Shown here: in pieces, positions 7,034 through 16,318 of the stretch | Position numbering within the stretch: the first letter of the stretch is position 1 | Layout: every line of letters begins with the position of its first letter | Assembly: GCA_944386495.1 (NCBI GenBank) | Contig: CALXBE010000003.1 | Span: 1-64,000 of the forward strand | Length of the DNA stretch: 64,000 nucleotides | Reading direction: 5' to 3' | Source: an uncultured Gemmiger sp. | Lineage (GTDB): Bacteria > Bacillota > Clostridia > Oscillospirales > Ruminococcaceae | Notes under the pieces: generated by a model | The model's input: only the letters and a program-made list of their open reading frames with translations | Told to the model about the DNA's origin: nothing | Database searches by the model: none | Translations under genes and position numbers: made by a program

Positions 7034-9658
7034 ATGGAGCAGGAAACTGTCCGGTCCGCCGGGAAAAAGGCGGGTACCCTGACTATTTTTGCCGGCTACT
7101 TTTCCGGTACCGGGAAAACCTGGGCCATGCTCCGGGCCGCCCGGGAAGCCCGGGAGGAAGGGTTGGATGTGGTGATCGGGCTGGTGGAGGAAAACTGGCC
7201 CCGCACTGCGGCCCTGGCCCGGAAGTTTGAAACCCTGCCTTCCCGCCAGGTAATGCGCAGCGGCAAGCCCTGCCGGGAGCTGGACCTGGACGCCTGTCTC
7301 CGGCGGAAGCCCCAGCTGGTAATCATCGACCAGCTTTCCCACCGGAACGGGGAGGATTCCCGGCACATGCGCCGGTACCAGGACATTGAGGAACTGCTCA
7401 AGTCGGGGATGGATGTTTACACCACCCTGGACATCCAGCAAATCGAAAGTCTGCAGGACACGGTGGACGGGATTCTGGGCCAGCCCGGCCCGGAGCGGAT
7501 TCCCGACCGGGTCTTTGACCGGGCAGGCCGGGTAGAGTTTGTGGACATTGAACCGGACCAGCTGAGCCAGCGGTGGGCTGACCAGGACCGCCGCCTGCCG
7601 GTCACCCTTTCCCAGCTCAGCGCCCTGCGGGAGATGGGGCTGCGCCGGTGTGCCGACCGGGCCGGGATGTATCGGGAGGGGGAAAAATCCGGAGAATACC
7701 GGACCCGGGAACACATTCTGGTCTGTCTCTCCTCCGCCCCTTCCAACGGGACCATCATCCGCACCGCAGCCCGGATGGCCGCCGCTTTCCGGTGCAGTTT
7801 TACCGCCCTGTTTGTGGAGACCAAGGAATTCCAGGGCATGAGCGCCGCCAACAAGGAGCGGCTTCAGGCCAACATCCACCTGGCCCAGCAGCTGGGCGCC
7901 ACGGTGGAGACCGTATACGGGGATGATGTGGCCTACCAGATCGCGGAATTTTCCCGTCTGGCCGGGGTGACCAAAATCGTCCTGGGCCGCAGCCTGATTC
8001 CCCGCCGGAATCTGATCCGGAAATCCCCCCTGACGGAACGGCTGATTGAACTGAGCCCCCAGCTGGACATTCACATCATTCCCGACACCGGAATGACCAG
8101 CCGGCTCACTCCCGGACGGGAGGAAGTCTCCTCCCTGTTCTCCCTCTCCCCCCTGGACCTGGCCAAAAGCATTCTGATTCTGCTGGGTGTCACCGGGATG
8201 GGCTTTCTCTTTTACGCCTTTGATTTCAGCGATGCCAACATCATCACCCTTTACATTCTGGGGGTCATGCTGATTTCGGTGTTTACCCGGGGTTCCATTT
8301 GCAGCCTTATGGGGTCCATTGCCAGCGTTCTGGCCTTCAACTTTTTCTTTACCCAGCCCCGGTTTTCCCTTCACGCCTACGACCGGGACTACACCGTCAC
8401 CTTCCTCATCATGTTCCTGGCCGCCCTTCTCACCGGTTCCCTGGCCTCCCGGCTGAAAAGTCTGGCCAAGCACTCTGCCCAGGTGGCCTGGCGGACCCGG
8501 CTTCTCTTTGAGACCAGCCAGAGCTTACAGCGGGCAGGGACCCGGCAGGAGATTCTCTCCACCACCGCAAAACAGCTGCTGAAAATTTTCCAGCGGGATA
8601 TTCTGGCCTACGCCGTGGGGGGTGAAGGGCTGGAAGGCCCCGCCCTTTTCAGCATGGACCCGGGGCAGACCCGGGAGAATTACACCGTCCCCCGTGAGGT
8701 AGAAGCCGCCCAGTGGGCTGCCGCCAACCGGAAACGGGCGGGAGCCGGCACCCAGACCCTTTCCGATGCCCAGTGCACTTATTACGCCGTCTGGGCCGGG
8801 GACCGGGTGTACGGAGTGGTGGGAATCGCTTCGGGGGACAAGCCCCTGGATTCCTTTGAAAACAGCATCCTTCTCTCGGTTCTGGGAGAATGCGCCCTGG
8901 CTCTGGAAAACCGGTGGAACCTGGAGGAAAAGGAAGCCGCCGCCCTGCTGGCCAAAAACGAACAGCTCCGGGCCAACCTGCTCCGGTCCATCTCCCACGA
9001 CCTGCGCACCCCCCTCACCTCCATTTCGGGGAACGCCAGCAACCTGCTCTCCAACGGAGCCCTCTTTGATGAAAAGACCAAGAACCAGATGTACTCCGAC
9101 ATTTACGAGGATTCCATCTGGCTCATTAACCTGGTGGAAAACCTGCTCTCGGTAAGCCGGTTGGAGGAGGGGCGGATGAACCTTCATCTTTCCACCGAGC
9201 TGATGGACGATGTGGTGGGGGAAGCCCTGCGGCACATCAGCCGGAAGAGGGCCGATTACCAGATTCAGGTGGAGAACTCGGAAGATTATCTCCTGGCCCG
9301 GATCGATGCCCGGCTCATTGTTCAGGTCATCATCAATCTGGTGGACAACGCCATCAAATACACTCCCCCCGGGTCCCGCATCTCCATAGGCTGGAAGCAG
9401 CAGGGGCAGTTCATCGCTGTCTGGGTAGCGGACAACGGGCCGGGGATTTCCGCCCAGGCCAAGCCCCATATCTTTGATATGTTCTATACTGCCGCCAACC
9501 AGATTGCCGACAGCCGCCGGAGCATGGGGCTGGGTCTGGCTCTCTGCAAATCCATTGTCAACGCCCATGGGGGCGAAATCTCGGTCGCTGACCAGAAGCC
9601 CCATGGTTCCATCTTTACATTTACGGTTCCCGCCGGGGAGGTAGAGCTGCATGAATAA
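7034..9658 (+). CDS. kdpD: KdpD-type osmosensitive K sensor histidine kinase
   Basis: KdpD senses low K or ionic stress and phosphorylates KdpE. The 874-residue protein has an N-terminal KdpD domain with an altered ATP loop GYFSGTGKTWAML, and a universal-stress-type domain (about 235-350). It continues with four membrane helices (about 370-480), a GAF-like region, a HisKA domain with H655 (SISHDLRTPLTS) and an HATPase domain (NLVDNAIKY, DNGPG, MGLGLAL). A frame from TTG 7013 exists, but ATG 7034 is spaced correctly behind GGGAGG. It overlaps kdpE by 8 bp. No kdpFABC is present, and the neighbour is ktrBA. Confidence 0.95.
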   Translation: MEQETVRSAGKKAGTLTIFAGYFSGTGKTWAMLRAAREAREEGLDVVIGLVEENWPRTAALARKFETLPSRQVMRSGKPCRELDLDACLRRKPQLVIIDQLSHRNGEDSRHMRRYQDIEELLKSGMDVYTTLDIQQIESLQDTVDGILGQPGPERIPDRVFDRAGRVEFVDIEPDQLSQRWADQDRRLPVTLSQLSALREMGLRRCADRAGMYREGEKSGEYRTREHILVCLSSAPSNGTIIRTAARMAAAFRCSFTALFVETKEFQGMSAANKERLQANIHLAQQLGATVETVYGDDVAYQIAEFSRLAGVTKIVLGRSLIPRRNLIRKSPLTERLIELSPQLDIHIIPDTGMTSRLTPGREEVSSLFSLSPLDLAKSILILLGVTGMGFLFYAFDFSDANIITLYILGVMLISVFTRGSICSLMGSIASVLAFNFFFTQPRFSLHAYDRDYTVTFLIMFLAALLTGSLASRLKSLAKHSAQVAWRTRLLFETSQSLQRAGTRQEILSTTAKQLLKIFQRDILAYAVGGEGLEGPALFSMDPGQTRENYTVPREVEAAQWAAANRKRAGAGTQTLSDAQCTYYAVWAGDRVYGVVGIASGDKPLDSFENSILLSVLGECALALENRWNLEEKEAAALLAKNEQLRANLLRSISHDLRTPLTSISGNASNLLSNGALFDEKTKNQMYSDIYEDSIWLINLVENLLSVSRLEEGRMNLHLSTELMDDVVGEALRHISRKRADYQIQVENSEDYLLARIDARLIVQVIINLVDNAIKYTPPGSRISIGWKQQGQFIAVWVADNGPGISAQAKPHIFDMFYTAANQIADSRRSMGLGLALCKSIVNAHGGEISVADQKPHGSIFTFTVPAGEVELHE

Positions 9659-10352
9659 ACCCTTGATATTGGTGGTGGAGGACGATGTTCCCGTCCGGAA
9701 CCTGATCACCACCACCCTGAAAGCCCATGATTACCGGTTTCTCACCGCCCCCAGCGGGGAGGCCGCCCTTCTGGAGGCTTCCTCCCACAATCCCCAGATC
9801 ATCCTTCTGGACCTGGGGCTTCCCGACATGGACGGGGTGGAAGTGATTGAGAAGGTCCGGTCCTGGTCCAATATGCCTATTATTGTCATCAGTGCCCGGA
9901 GCGAGGACACTGACAAAATCCAGGCCCTGGATGCCGGGGCGGACGACTATCTCACCAAGCCTTTCTCGGTGGAAGAACTGCTGGCCCGGCTCCGGGTGAC
10001 CCAGCGCCGTCTGGCCGCCGTGCCTCCCGTGGAGGGGGCCAGCCAGTCGGTATTCACCAACGGGAAACTGAAGGTGGACTATGCCGCCGGGTGTGCGTTC
10101 CTGGATGAGCAGGAGCTTCACCTGACCCCCAGCGAGTACAAGCTGCTCTGTCTTCTCTGCAAGAATGTGGGGAAGGTGCTTACCCACACCTACATCACCC
10201 AGCAGATCTGGGGCCGCAGCTGGGACAACGATGTAGCCTCCCTCCGGGTGTTTATGGCCGCCCTGCGGAAGAAGCTGGAAAAGGAACCCGGCTCCCCCCA
10301 ATACATCCAGACCCACATTGGGGTGGGCTACCGGATGCTCCGGGTAGAGTAA
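9651..10352 (+). CDS. kdpE: KdpE-type response regulator
   Basis: KdpE is an OmpR-family regulator. The 233-residue protein has a receiver with the acidic pair ED-D at 10-12, phospho-acceptor D54 (LLDLGLPDMDG) and K of the TKPF motif. Its winged-helix DNA-binding domain ends in QTHIGVGYRML. The start overlaps kdpD by 8 bp, so the two are coupled. With no Kdp ATPase genes nearby, ktrB is the most likely target, supported by 11-bp direct repeats upstream of it. Confidence 0.95.
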   Translation: MNKPLILVVEDDVPVRNLITTTLKAHDYRFLTAPSGEAALLEASSHNPQIILLDLGLPDMDGVEVIEKVRSWSNMPIIVISARSEDTDKIQALDAGADDYLTKPFSVEELLARLRVTQRRLAAVPPVEGASQSVFTNGKLKVDYAAGCAFLDEQELHLTPSEYKLLCLLCKNVGKVLTHTYITQQIWGRSWDNDVASLRVFMAALRKKLEKEPGSPQYIQTHIGVGYRMLRVE

Positions 10353-10361
10353 CATCCAAAA

Positions 10362-10408
10362 GAAAAAGCGGCATGGCGCCCTACACGAGGCGCCATGCCG
10401 CTTTTCTA
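10362..10408. terminator. Bidirectional terminator between convergent kdpE and a histidine kinase gene
   Basis: A long stem (10363-10380 with 10389-10406, loop CTACACGA) has A residues on one side and T residues on the other, so it can stop both transcripts. Confidence 0.9.
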
Positions 10409-10420
10409 TTGTAAAGGTGC

Positions 10421-12721
10421 TTATTCCGCCAGAGGCAGAATGACCTGGGCTTTGAACAGGTCGCCGTCCACCGTCAGGAGGAGGTTTCCTCCCTGGAGAG
10501 CGGCCAGGCTCTTGGCAATATTCAGCCCCAGACCGCTGCCCTCGGTACTCCGGCTGGTATCTCCCCGGACAAACCGTTCCATCAGTTCATCCGCAGAGAT
10601 GTTCAAGGGGTCCCGGGAGATGTTCTTGACGATGAGCCGGCCCTTTCCGTCGGCCTGCTCCGCCATCACATAGACACGGGTGCCGGGCAGGGCGTACTTG
10701 CAGGCGTTCCCCAGCAGGTTATCAATGATACGCCAGGTAAGCCGTCCGTCTGCCTGGACCGCCAGAGCTTCGGGAGCATCCAGCACCACGGTGAGGCCGG
10801 CGGCCTCCATCCGTTCCTGGTATTCGCCCACCGCCTGTTCCAGCAGTTCCCTCAGCTCTACCCGGTCCAGATGGACCTCCATGTTGCCGGTGGAGGCCTT
10901 GCTGGCTTCCACCACATCCTCGGTGAGCTTTTTCAGCCGGGCAGCCTGCCGGGAAAGGACCTGGCAGTACTCCGCCGCCTTATTTTCCAGAGGTTCCTTC
11001 TCCAGAAGGTCAATGTAATTGATGATGGAGGTAAGGGGGGTCTTGATGTCGTGGCTCACATTGGTGATAAGCTCTGTTTTCATCCGCTCGCTTTTCAGCC
11101 GCTGGGCCACTGCCCGCTCCATTCCCTGGCCGATTTCTCCCAGGTTCTGTGCGTGGCGGGCCAGGGCGGGAATCATTCCGGCGGTGTCCATGGGAGGGAG
11201 AATCTCTCCCCGGGCCAGGGCCTGACCGGCTGCTTCCAGCTTAGCCAGCTGGGAGGCTACCAGGAAGGTGGCCACTACAATGGCACCGTCCAGCAGGAAC
11301 AACAGCAGGAAGGGGACCCCTCCGTTCCAGATAATATTCCAGGAAAGCAGCACCTGGGCCACCAGCAGAACGCAGACTCCCAGTCCCCACCTCCAGGCCA
11401 GGGGCAGGGCGCCCACTGCCTGGACCAGGACCTTGCCGCACCAGCGCAGGGCTTTCCAGACGCCCCGGACCATCCAGCCGCAGAGGGTGTTTTTGAAGGG
11501 TTCACCCTTCTTGAGCCGGGTGGCAAAGGAGAGGATGAAGGCCAGTACCAGCACGCAGGCCAGATAAATTGCTCCGGTGCCGACTCCCACGCAGATCCAG
11601 TATTCCTGACTGGAGAAGCTGTAGTAGCCGGGGAAAATACTGATGGTGACTGTAATAAGGCCGGCCACGCCCACCCCCAGGATACCGGCGTACAGGTCCA
11701 GGGGGATGCGGTCCAGGGGATTGAGGCAGATCTCCTCCACCCCGGCCTTCCGTCCGCAGCCGTAAAGGCAGAGAATCAGGAAGACCAGGCATCCCGCCAG
11801 GCCAACGCCCAAAAAGACCAGGAAAGTGCTGGGCAGCCAGTAGAGCTGCTGCCATGCATTATATTCCCGGGCCAGCTCATCATTGGCGGAAAAGTCCATA
11901 TCCACAAACTGTTCCACAAAGAAGGAGTCATACTTGGGTTCGGTCCAGGAGAGGGTCAGTTCCCCTGTCTCCTCGTTCAGGGTCTGGGTGGTGGCAAAGG
12001 CCCTTTCTCCCTGCTCATAGTTTACTTGGTAGGTCCAGAACTGGCCGTTGGCAAACTGCTCCATGAAATTGCTGGGGCTGTAATACCACTGGTCGTAATC
12101 GGAGCTGTAGAACACCCCTTCCCGTACTTCCAGGGGGATATATTCATAATTATTCAGGTAAAGGCCCTGGTCCTCATAGGAGTAGACCCAGCCCTCCCCT
12201 TCCAGCAGGTTCCGGTATTCCTCGTGCAGGACCTGGTCTGCCGGGATGACCTGGGTCTGGGTAGTCTGGCCCGTTGCCACGGTCATGGAGGTCCAGCCCA
12301 CATACCGAGCCCCTTCCAGCAGTTCCCCGCCGATGTAGTCTACATTTTTCTGCCGAAGCTCCACCTTGCCCCCCGCCCGGGCGTAAGCGCTGAAGTTGGT
12401 GGCCACCGGCTGTTCAAAATTTTCGTCGGCATAAATAATATACCGGTAATTGGTTTCTTCGTTGCTCAGGCTCCGGCGGGCAGATTCACTGTCCTGCATA
12501 CCGCCTTCATGATATTCCACCGCCAGGTCCGACATCTGTCCACAAATCAGGGTGCAGGACCGGCTTTCCAGGTAGCTGCCGGAGAACATTCCCCAGTCGT
12601 AGGCAATCAAGGCTCCCGCTGCCCCCATCACCGTCATGGCTCCGAAGGCCAGCAGCAACACCATGGACAGAATTTTCACCCATCCTCTGTGGATAAAGGG
12701 AATGCGGGTCTTTTCTTCCAT
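10421..12721 (-). CDS. Multi-pass membrane sensor histidine kinase
   Basis: The 766-residue kinase has a first membrane helix (about 15-38), a large extracytoplasmic domain (about 40-290) and a second helix near 295-318. Unusually, it has four or more further hydrophobic segments (about 345-490) before the dimerisation domain. H557 lies in NVSHDIKTPLTSIINYIDLL, and the ATPase domain has NLLGNACKYA and GSGLGLNIAKSL. It is 2 bp downstream of its response regulator gene. The ligand cannot be told from sequence; the extracellular domain matches no family I recognise. Confidence 0.9.
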   Translation of the reverse strand: MEEKTRIPFIHRGWVKILSMVLLLAFGAMTVMGAAGALIAYDWGMFSGSYLESRSCTLICGQMSDLAVEYHEGGMQDSESARRSLSNEETNYRYIIYADENFEQPVATNFSAYARAGGKVELRQKNVDYIGGELLEGARYVGWTSMTVATGQTTQTQVIPADQVLHEEYRNLLEGEGWVYSYEDQGLYLNNYEYIPLEVREGVFYSSDYDQWYYSPSNFMEQFANGQFWTYQVNYEQGERAFATTQTLNEETGELTLSWTEPKYDSFFVEQFVDMDFSANDELAREYNAWQQLYWLPSTFLVFLGVGLAGCLVFLILCLYGCGRKAGVEEICLNPLDRIPLDLYAGILGVGVAGLITVTISIFPGYYSFSSQEYWICVGVGTGAIYLACVLVLAFILSFATRLKKGEPFKNTLCGWMVRGVWKALRWCGKVLVQAVGALPLAWRWGLGVCVLLVAQVLLSWNIIWNGGVPFLLLFLLDGAIVVATFLVASQLAKLEAAGQALARGEILPPMDTAGMIPALARHAQNLGEIGQGMERAVAQRLKSERMKTELITNVSHDIKTPLTSIINYIDLLEKEPLENKAAEYCQVLSRQAARLKKLTEDVVEASKASTGNMEVHLDRVELRELLEQAVGEYQERMEAAGLTVVLDAPEALAVQADGRLTWRIIDNLLGNACKYALPGTRVYVMAEQADGKGRLIVKNISRDPLNISADELMERFVRGDTSRSTEGSGLGLNIAKSLAALQGGNLLLTVDGDLFKAQVILPLAE

Positions 12722-12723
12722 TT

Positions 12724-13416
12724 TCAGGTTCCTCCCAGTTTATACCCCTGACCCCAGACCACCTTGATGTACCGGGGATCAGAGGGGTTTATCTCGATCT
12801 TCTCCCGCAGGTGCCGGATATGGACCGCCACGGCATTTTCACTGCCGTAGGGCGCTTCCTGCCAAACCTGCCGGTAGATTTCTCTGGAGGAGAACACTTT
12901 GCCCGGATTTTTAATGAGAAGAAGAAGGATATTGTATTCAATGGGGGTGAGGGAGACCGGTTCTCCGTCCACCGACACCTCTTTCTTGTCGCTGTCCAGC
13001 ACCAGCCCTGCCCACTGGAACTGATGTTCCGCCTGGGTCGGCAGTGCTCCCAGCCGGGTATACCGGCGAAGCTGGCTCCGGACCCGGGCCATCACCTCCA
13101 CAGGGTTGAAGGGCTTGGTGATATAATCGTCCGCTCCCACATCCAGCCCCAGGACCTTGTCGCTGTCCTCGCTCTTGGCGGTGAGGAGAATAATGGGAAT
13201 GTTGTATTCCTGCCGCAGTTTGACGGTGGCGCCGATTCCGTCCAGCCGGGGCATCATAATATCCATGAGGATCAGATGGATCTCATGGCTGCGGACCACT
13301 TCCAGGGCTTCCTCCCCGTTGTAGGCTTCGTAAAGATTGTATCCCTCCGGGGAGAGATAAATCTTCAAGGCTGACACTATATCCTTTTCATCATCGCAGA
13401 TCAAAATGTTGTACAT
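12724..13416 (-). CDS. OmpR/VanR-type response regulator
   Basis: The 230-residue regulator has an acidic pocket DDE at 8-10, phospho-acceptor D52 (LILMDIMMPRLDG), the switch region LLTAKSED and K of ITKPF. The C-terminal winged helix ends VVWGQGYKLG. Sequence style resembles the VanR/VncR branch. The ATG follows GGAGG. It is cotranscribed with the downstream kinase. Upstream on the minus strand, TTAAG/TTAAA motifs 11 bp apart (about 13484-13498) could be an autoregulatory site. Confidence 0.92.
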   Translation of the reverse strand: MYNILICDDEKDIVSALKIYLSPEGYNLYEAYNGEEALEVVRSHEIHLILMDIMMPRLDGIGATVKLRQEYNIPIILLTAKSEDSDKVLGLDVGADDYITKPFNPVEVMARVRSQLRRYTRLGALPTQAEHQFQWAGLVLDSDKKEVSVDGEPVSLTPIEYNILLLLIKNPGKVFSSREIYRQVWQEAPYGSENAVAVHIRHLREKIEINPSDPRYIKVVWGQGYKLGGT

Positions 13417-13539
13417 TTGTGATTCCTCCAGTGACTTTATTCTATCAATTTTCCCCTTAAGAAACTATGGGGGAAGGGTTTAAGATTTCCTTAACAGGTT
13501 CTCTTTTAAAGACCCGAAATAAGCCCAAAGGTTGCAGCT

Positions 13540-14277
13540 TCAGCCCAAGGCCAGGTCCAACATCATCATAACCACAAACCCGGTGAGAAATGCCAGGGTC
13601 CCGTCCGCCCGGCTGGAAGCGGAGGGAATCAGCTCCCGGGCAGTGACCCATATCATGGTCCCCGCCGCCCCGCAGAGAAGCAGGGGCATCCACCCGGCCA
13701 CCGCTCCCGCCAGCAAGGCCGCCAGCACTCCCCCCACAGGCTCCACCAGTCCGCTGGCCACGCCCCAGAAAAAGCTCTTTTCCCGGCCCACTCCGCTCTG
13801 CCGCACCGGCAGGCTGACTGCCGCTCCCTCCGGGATGTTCTGCAGTCCGATCCCCAGGGCCAGGGCGGCTGTCCCTGCCAGTTCTCCCCCGGTTTTGGCG
13901 GCCAAAACGGCGGACAAGCCCACCACCATTCCTTCCGGAAGGTTATGGATGGCAATGGCCAGCACCACCCGGCCCCGGTGGCCCGGCTCCCAGACCAGGT
14001 ATTCCCGGGTAAACCGGTCCACCCCCAGCACCAGCAGCGCGCCGCCCCCTACTCCCAGCCCTGCTACCAGCCAGCCGGAAGTCCCGGCTGTTTCCAGGGC
14101 AGGGAGAAGCAGGCTGAACAGGCTGGCCGCCATCATAACGCCCCCGGCAAATCCGTCCATACATCGTCTGCGCCGGGGACTTTCTCCCCCGCCCATAATA
14201 AAGACAGCCCCGGCTCCCAGCGCCGTACACAGGCAGGGAAAGGCTGTTGCCCCCAGGGCATAGAATACCCCATCCAT
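13540..14277 (-). CDS. ZIP-family divalent metal transporter
   Basis: This is a membrane importer of zinc or similar divalent metals. The 245-residue protein has eight hydrophobic segments and the two family signatures HNLPEGMVVG and QNIPEGAAVS, which place the metal-binding His/Glu and Asn/Glu residues in helices 4 and 5. A basic RRRR stretch lies in the second loop. Length is normal for the ZupT/gufA subfamily. The ATG follows AGAGGAG. It is followed at 123 bp by the two-component pair, which could regulate it, but there is no direct evidence. Confidence 0.88.
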   Translation of the reverse strand: MDGVFYALGATAFPCLCTALGAGAVFIMGGGESPRRRRCMDGFAGGVMMAASLFSLLLPALETAGTSGWLVAGLGVGGGALLVLGVDRFTREYLVWEPGHRGRVVLAIAIHNLPEGMVVGLSAVLAAKTGGELAGTAALALGIGLQNIPEGAAVSLPVRQSGVGREKSFFWGVASGLVEPVGGVLAALLAGAVAGWMPLLLCGAAGTMIWVTARELIPSASSRADGTLAFLTGFVVMMMLDLALG

Positions 14278-14345
14278 GACACCACTCCTCTCTTTTCCCT
14301 CAGACTATGCAGAGGAAAAAGGGGGTGTTCCGGAAGAAAGAAGGC

Positions 14346-14831
14346 TTACAGCCGGGTCCTGACCCAGTATTCTCCCATGCTCTGGCCCTTCTGGCCGGTG
14401 ACTTCCCGGGAAAGGTATTCTCCCAGTCCCGCCGTCTCAGGGTCCCAGGACAGGGCGGCGGATTCGGTGGGGAACTCCACTTCCGCATACCAGAATTCGG
14501 TGGGCCGTCCCCGGTCCACCTGGTTTACCTCCAAGGTCAGGCCGCCGGGCAGAGGATACCTCCACTGGGTCTTGGGAATAAGGGCGGCGGGCAGAATTTC
14601 CTCCAGCTCCCCGAACTGGGCCGGGGTCAGTTCCATCTCCACCTCCCGGCGGGAAAGTCCCCCCTCCCCTTTGATACAAAGGATATAATGGGTGTCGCCC
14701 CCTTCCAGGGCCTCCCGGCGAATCCGAACGGTGGGCCGGACGGTCAGGTACCCCTGGTCCATCCGGAAGACTTTTTCCGCCTTTTCCAGAGGGGGCAGCC
14801 CCTCCACCAGCCATTTCCGCTCGATCTCCAT
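14346..14831 (-). CDS. CYTH-domain triphosphate tunnel metalloenzyme
   Basis: CYTH proteins hydrolyse triphosphate compounds inside an eight-strand tunnel. The 161-residue protein starts with the ExExK motif (EIERKW, E2-E4-K6) and has alternating charged strands such as VRIRREAL, RREVEMELT and FWYAEVEF. Length matches single-domain bacterial members such as inorganic triphosphatase or NeuTTM. The exact substrate cannot be assigned. The start follows GGGAGG. It appears monocistronic and ends 69 bp from the ZIP gene start. Confidence 0.85.
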   Translation of the reverse strand: MEIERKWLVEGLPPLEKAEKVFRMDQGYLTVRPTVRIRREALEGGDTHYILCIKGEGGLSRREVEMELTPAQFGELEEILPAALIPKTQWRYPLPGGLTLEVNQVDRGRPTEFWYAEVEFPTESAALSWDPETAGLGEYLSREVTGQKGQSMGEYWVRTRL

Positions 14832-14877
14832 TTTTTCTTTCCTCCCCGGTTTTTCTTTTCATTGTGCCATCATCTAT

Positions 14878-14908
14878 GGTATAATGACCGTGATCTGACT
14901 ATTATGCC
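14878..14908 (+). repeat. 31-bp palindrome family, copy C
   Basis: GGTATAAT (14878-14885), a 15-base core and ATTATGCC (14901-14908) have the same arm length and spacing as copies A, B and D. It lies between the divergent CYTH and methyltransferase genes. The extended -10 TGG-TATAAT could drive the methyltransferase. A second TATAAT occurs further on in this intergenic stretch, about 35 bp before the start codon, without a good -35. Confidence 0.6.
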
Positions 14909-15002
14909 TTTTATTTTACCGCCTTTTCCCCTTTGGAAAAAGGGGCGATGCATAAGCCTATAATATACCTCTATCATACTATTGTAAACGGAGCGTAACA
15001 AT

Positions 15003-16235
15003 ATGAAAGCAGAGCGTGGATATCCCAGCTTTACCATTACCAAAAAAGGGGAAGCCAGCCTGACCGGCGGGCACCCCTGGGTATACTTTGACGAAATCAC
15101 CAGCCAGCCCGACACCCTGCCCCAGCCCGGGGACCTGGTGGATGTACTGAGCCAGAAAGGCCGGTGGCTGGGTACCGGATTCTACAGCCCCCAGAGCAAG
15201 ATTCGGATCCGGGTATTCAGCCGGAACGCCAACGACAAATTTGATAAAGCCTTCTGGGAGCGGCGGCTGGAGTATGCCTGGGCCTACCGGAAACAGGTGA
15301 TGGGACCGGTGGACTGCCAGTGCTGCCGGGTGATTTTCGGGGAGGCAGACCAGTTCCCCGGCCTGACCGTGGACCGGTTCGGCTCCATTCTGGTGACCCA
15401 GACCCTGAGTGTGGGAATGGAGGTGCTCAAGCCCCTTCTCTTCCCCCTTCTGGTGGAAGTGCTCCGCCGGGACGGTCAGACCATTACTGGCCTCTATGAG
15501 CGGAACGATGTGGCCCTCCGGGAGAAGGAAGGGCTGCCCCAGTACAAGGGCTGGTTTGACCTGCCCGGGGAAGAACATCCCCAGTCCACCCAGACCACCA
15601 TCCGGGAGAACGGGGTGGAATATCTGGTGGATTTTGAAAACGGCCAGAAAACCGGCTTCTTCCTGGACCAGAAATACAACCGCCTGGCAGTGGCCAAACT
15701 GGCTGCCGGCCGCCGGGTGCTGGACTGCTTTACCCACACCGGCAGCTTTGCCCTCAACGCCGCCATGGGGGGCGCCGCCCATGTAACGGCGGTGGATGTA
15801 AGCCAGAGCGCCGTGGAGATGGCCCGGGCCAATGCCCTCCGGAACGGGCTGGAGGACCGGATGGACTTTGTCTGTTCCGATGTGTTTGATCTGCTCCCCC
15901 AGCTGGAAACCCAGGGGCACCCCTATGACTTCATCATCCTGGACCCTCCCGCCTTTACCAAAGCCCGGCGGACCGCCCAGAACGCCATGCGGGGGTACAA
16001 GGAGATCAACTACCGGGCCATGAAGCTGCTGCCCCGGGGCGGGTATCTGGCCACCGCCAGCTGCAGCCATTTCGCCACCGAGGAGATGTTCATCAAGATG
16101 CTCCGCTCCGCCGCCCATGACACCGGCCGCCAGCTGCGGCAGATCGAAGTGCGCCAGCAGGCTCCCGACCATCCCATTCTCTGGGGAGTGGAGGAAACCA
16201 ATTATCTGAAGTTTTTCCTTTTCCAGGTCATCTAA
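15003..16235 (+). CDS. Class I SAM-dependent 23S rRNA methyltransferase, RlmI-like
   Basis: The 410-residue protein has an N-terminal PUA-type domain (GHPWVYFDEI) and a Rossmann SAM-binding domain (VLDCFTHTGSFALNAA, then VTAVDVSQSAVEMA). The catalytic motif IILDPPAFTK and the C-terminal ASCSHF cysteine motif follow. This architecture fits the RlmI family, which makes 5-methylcytosine 1962 in E. coli 23S rRNA. The precise base here is inferred. The start follows a weak ACGGAG. Confidence 0.9.
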   Translation: MKAERGYPSFTITKKGEASLTGGHPWVYFDEITSQPDTLPQPGDLVDVLSQKGRWLGTGFYSPQSKIRIRVFSRNANDKFDKAFWERRLEYAWAYRKQVMGPVDCQCCRVIFGEADQFPGLTVDRFGSILVTQTLSVGMEVLKPLLFPLLVEVLRRDGQTITGLYERNDVALREKEGLPQYKGWFDLPGEEHPQSTQTTIRENGVEYLVDFENGQKTGFFLDQKYNRLAVAKLAAGRRVLDCFTHTGSFALNAAMGGAAHVTAVDVSQSAVEMARANALRNGLEDRMDFVCSDVFDLLPQLETQGHPYDFIILDPPAFTKARRTAQNAMRGYKEINYRAMKLLPRGGYLATASCSHFATEEMFIKMLRSAAHDTGRQLRQIEVRQQAPDHPILWGVEETNYLKFFLFQVI

Positions 16236-16268
16236 AATTCAAGTGGAAATTTCCTCGCAATTTTGGCA

Positions 16269-16297
16269 GTTTGCCCATTGAAATCCCGGCGGCAAAC
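16269..16297 (+). promoter_or_regulatory. Inverted repeat over the -35 region of the glnN promoter
   Basis: GTTTGCC (16269-16275) and GGCAAAC (16291-16297) are perfect inverted repeats 15 bp apart that flank the -35 hexamer. This is a plausible operator for a dimeric nitrogen regulator. No TnrA/GlnR consensus (TGTNA-N7-TNACA) is seen. Confidence 0.45.
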
Positions 16298-16307
16298 CCC
16301 TTATAAT
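16278..16307 (+). promoter_or_regulatory. glnN promoter
   Basis: TTGAAA (16278-16283), an 18-bp spacer and TATAAT (16302-16307) lie 130 bp upstream of the glnN start. Transcription should begin near 16314, just before the leader terminator. Confidence 0.7.
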
Positions 16308-16318
16308 AAACGCATAGA

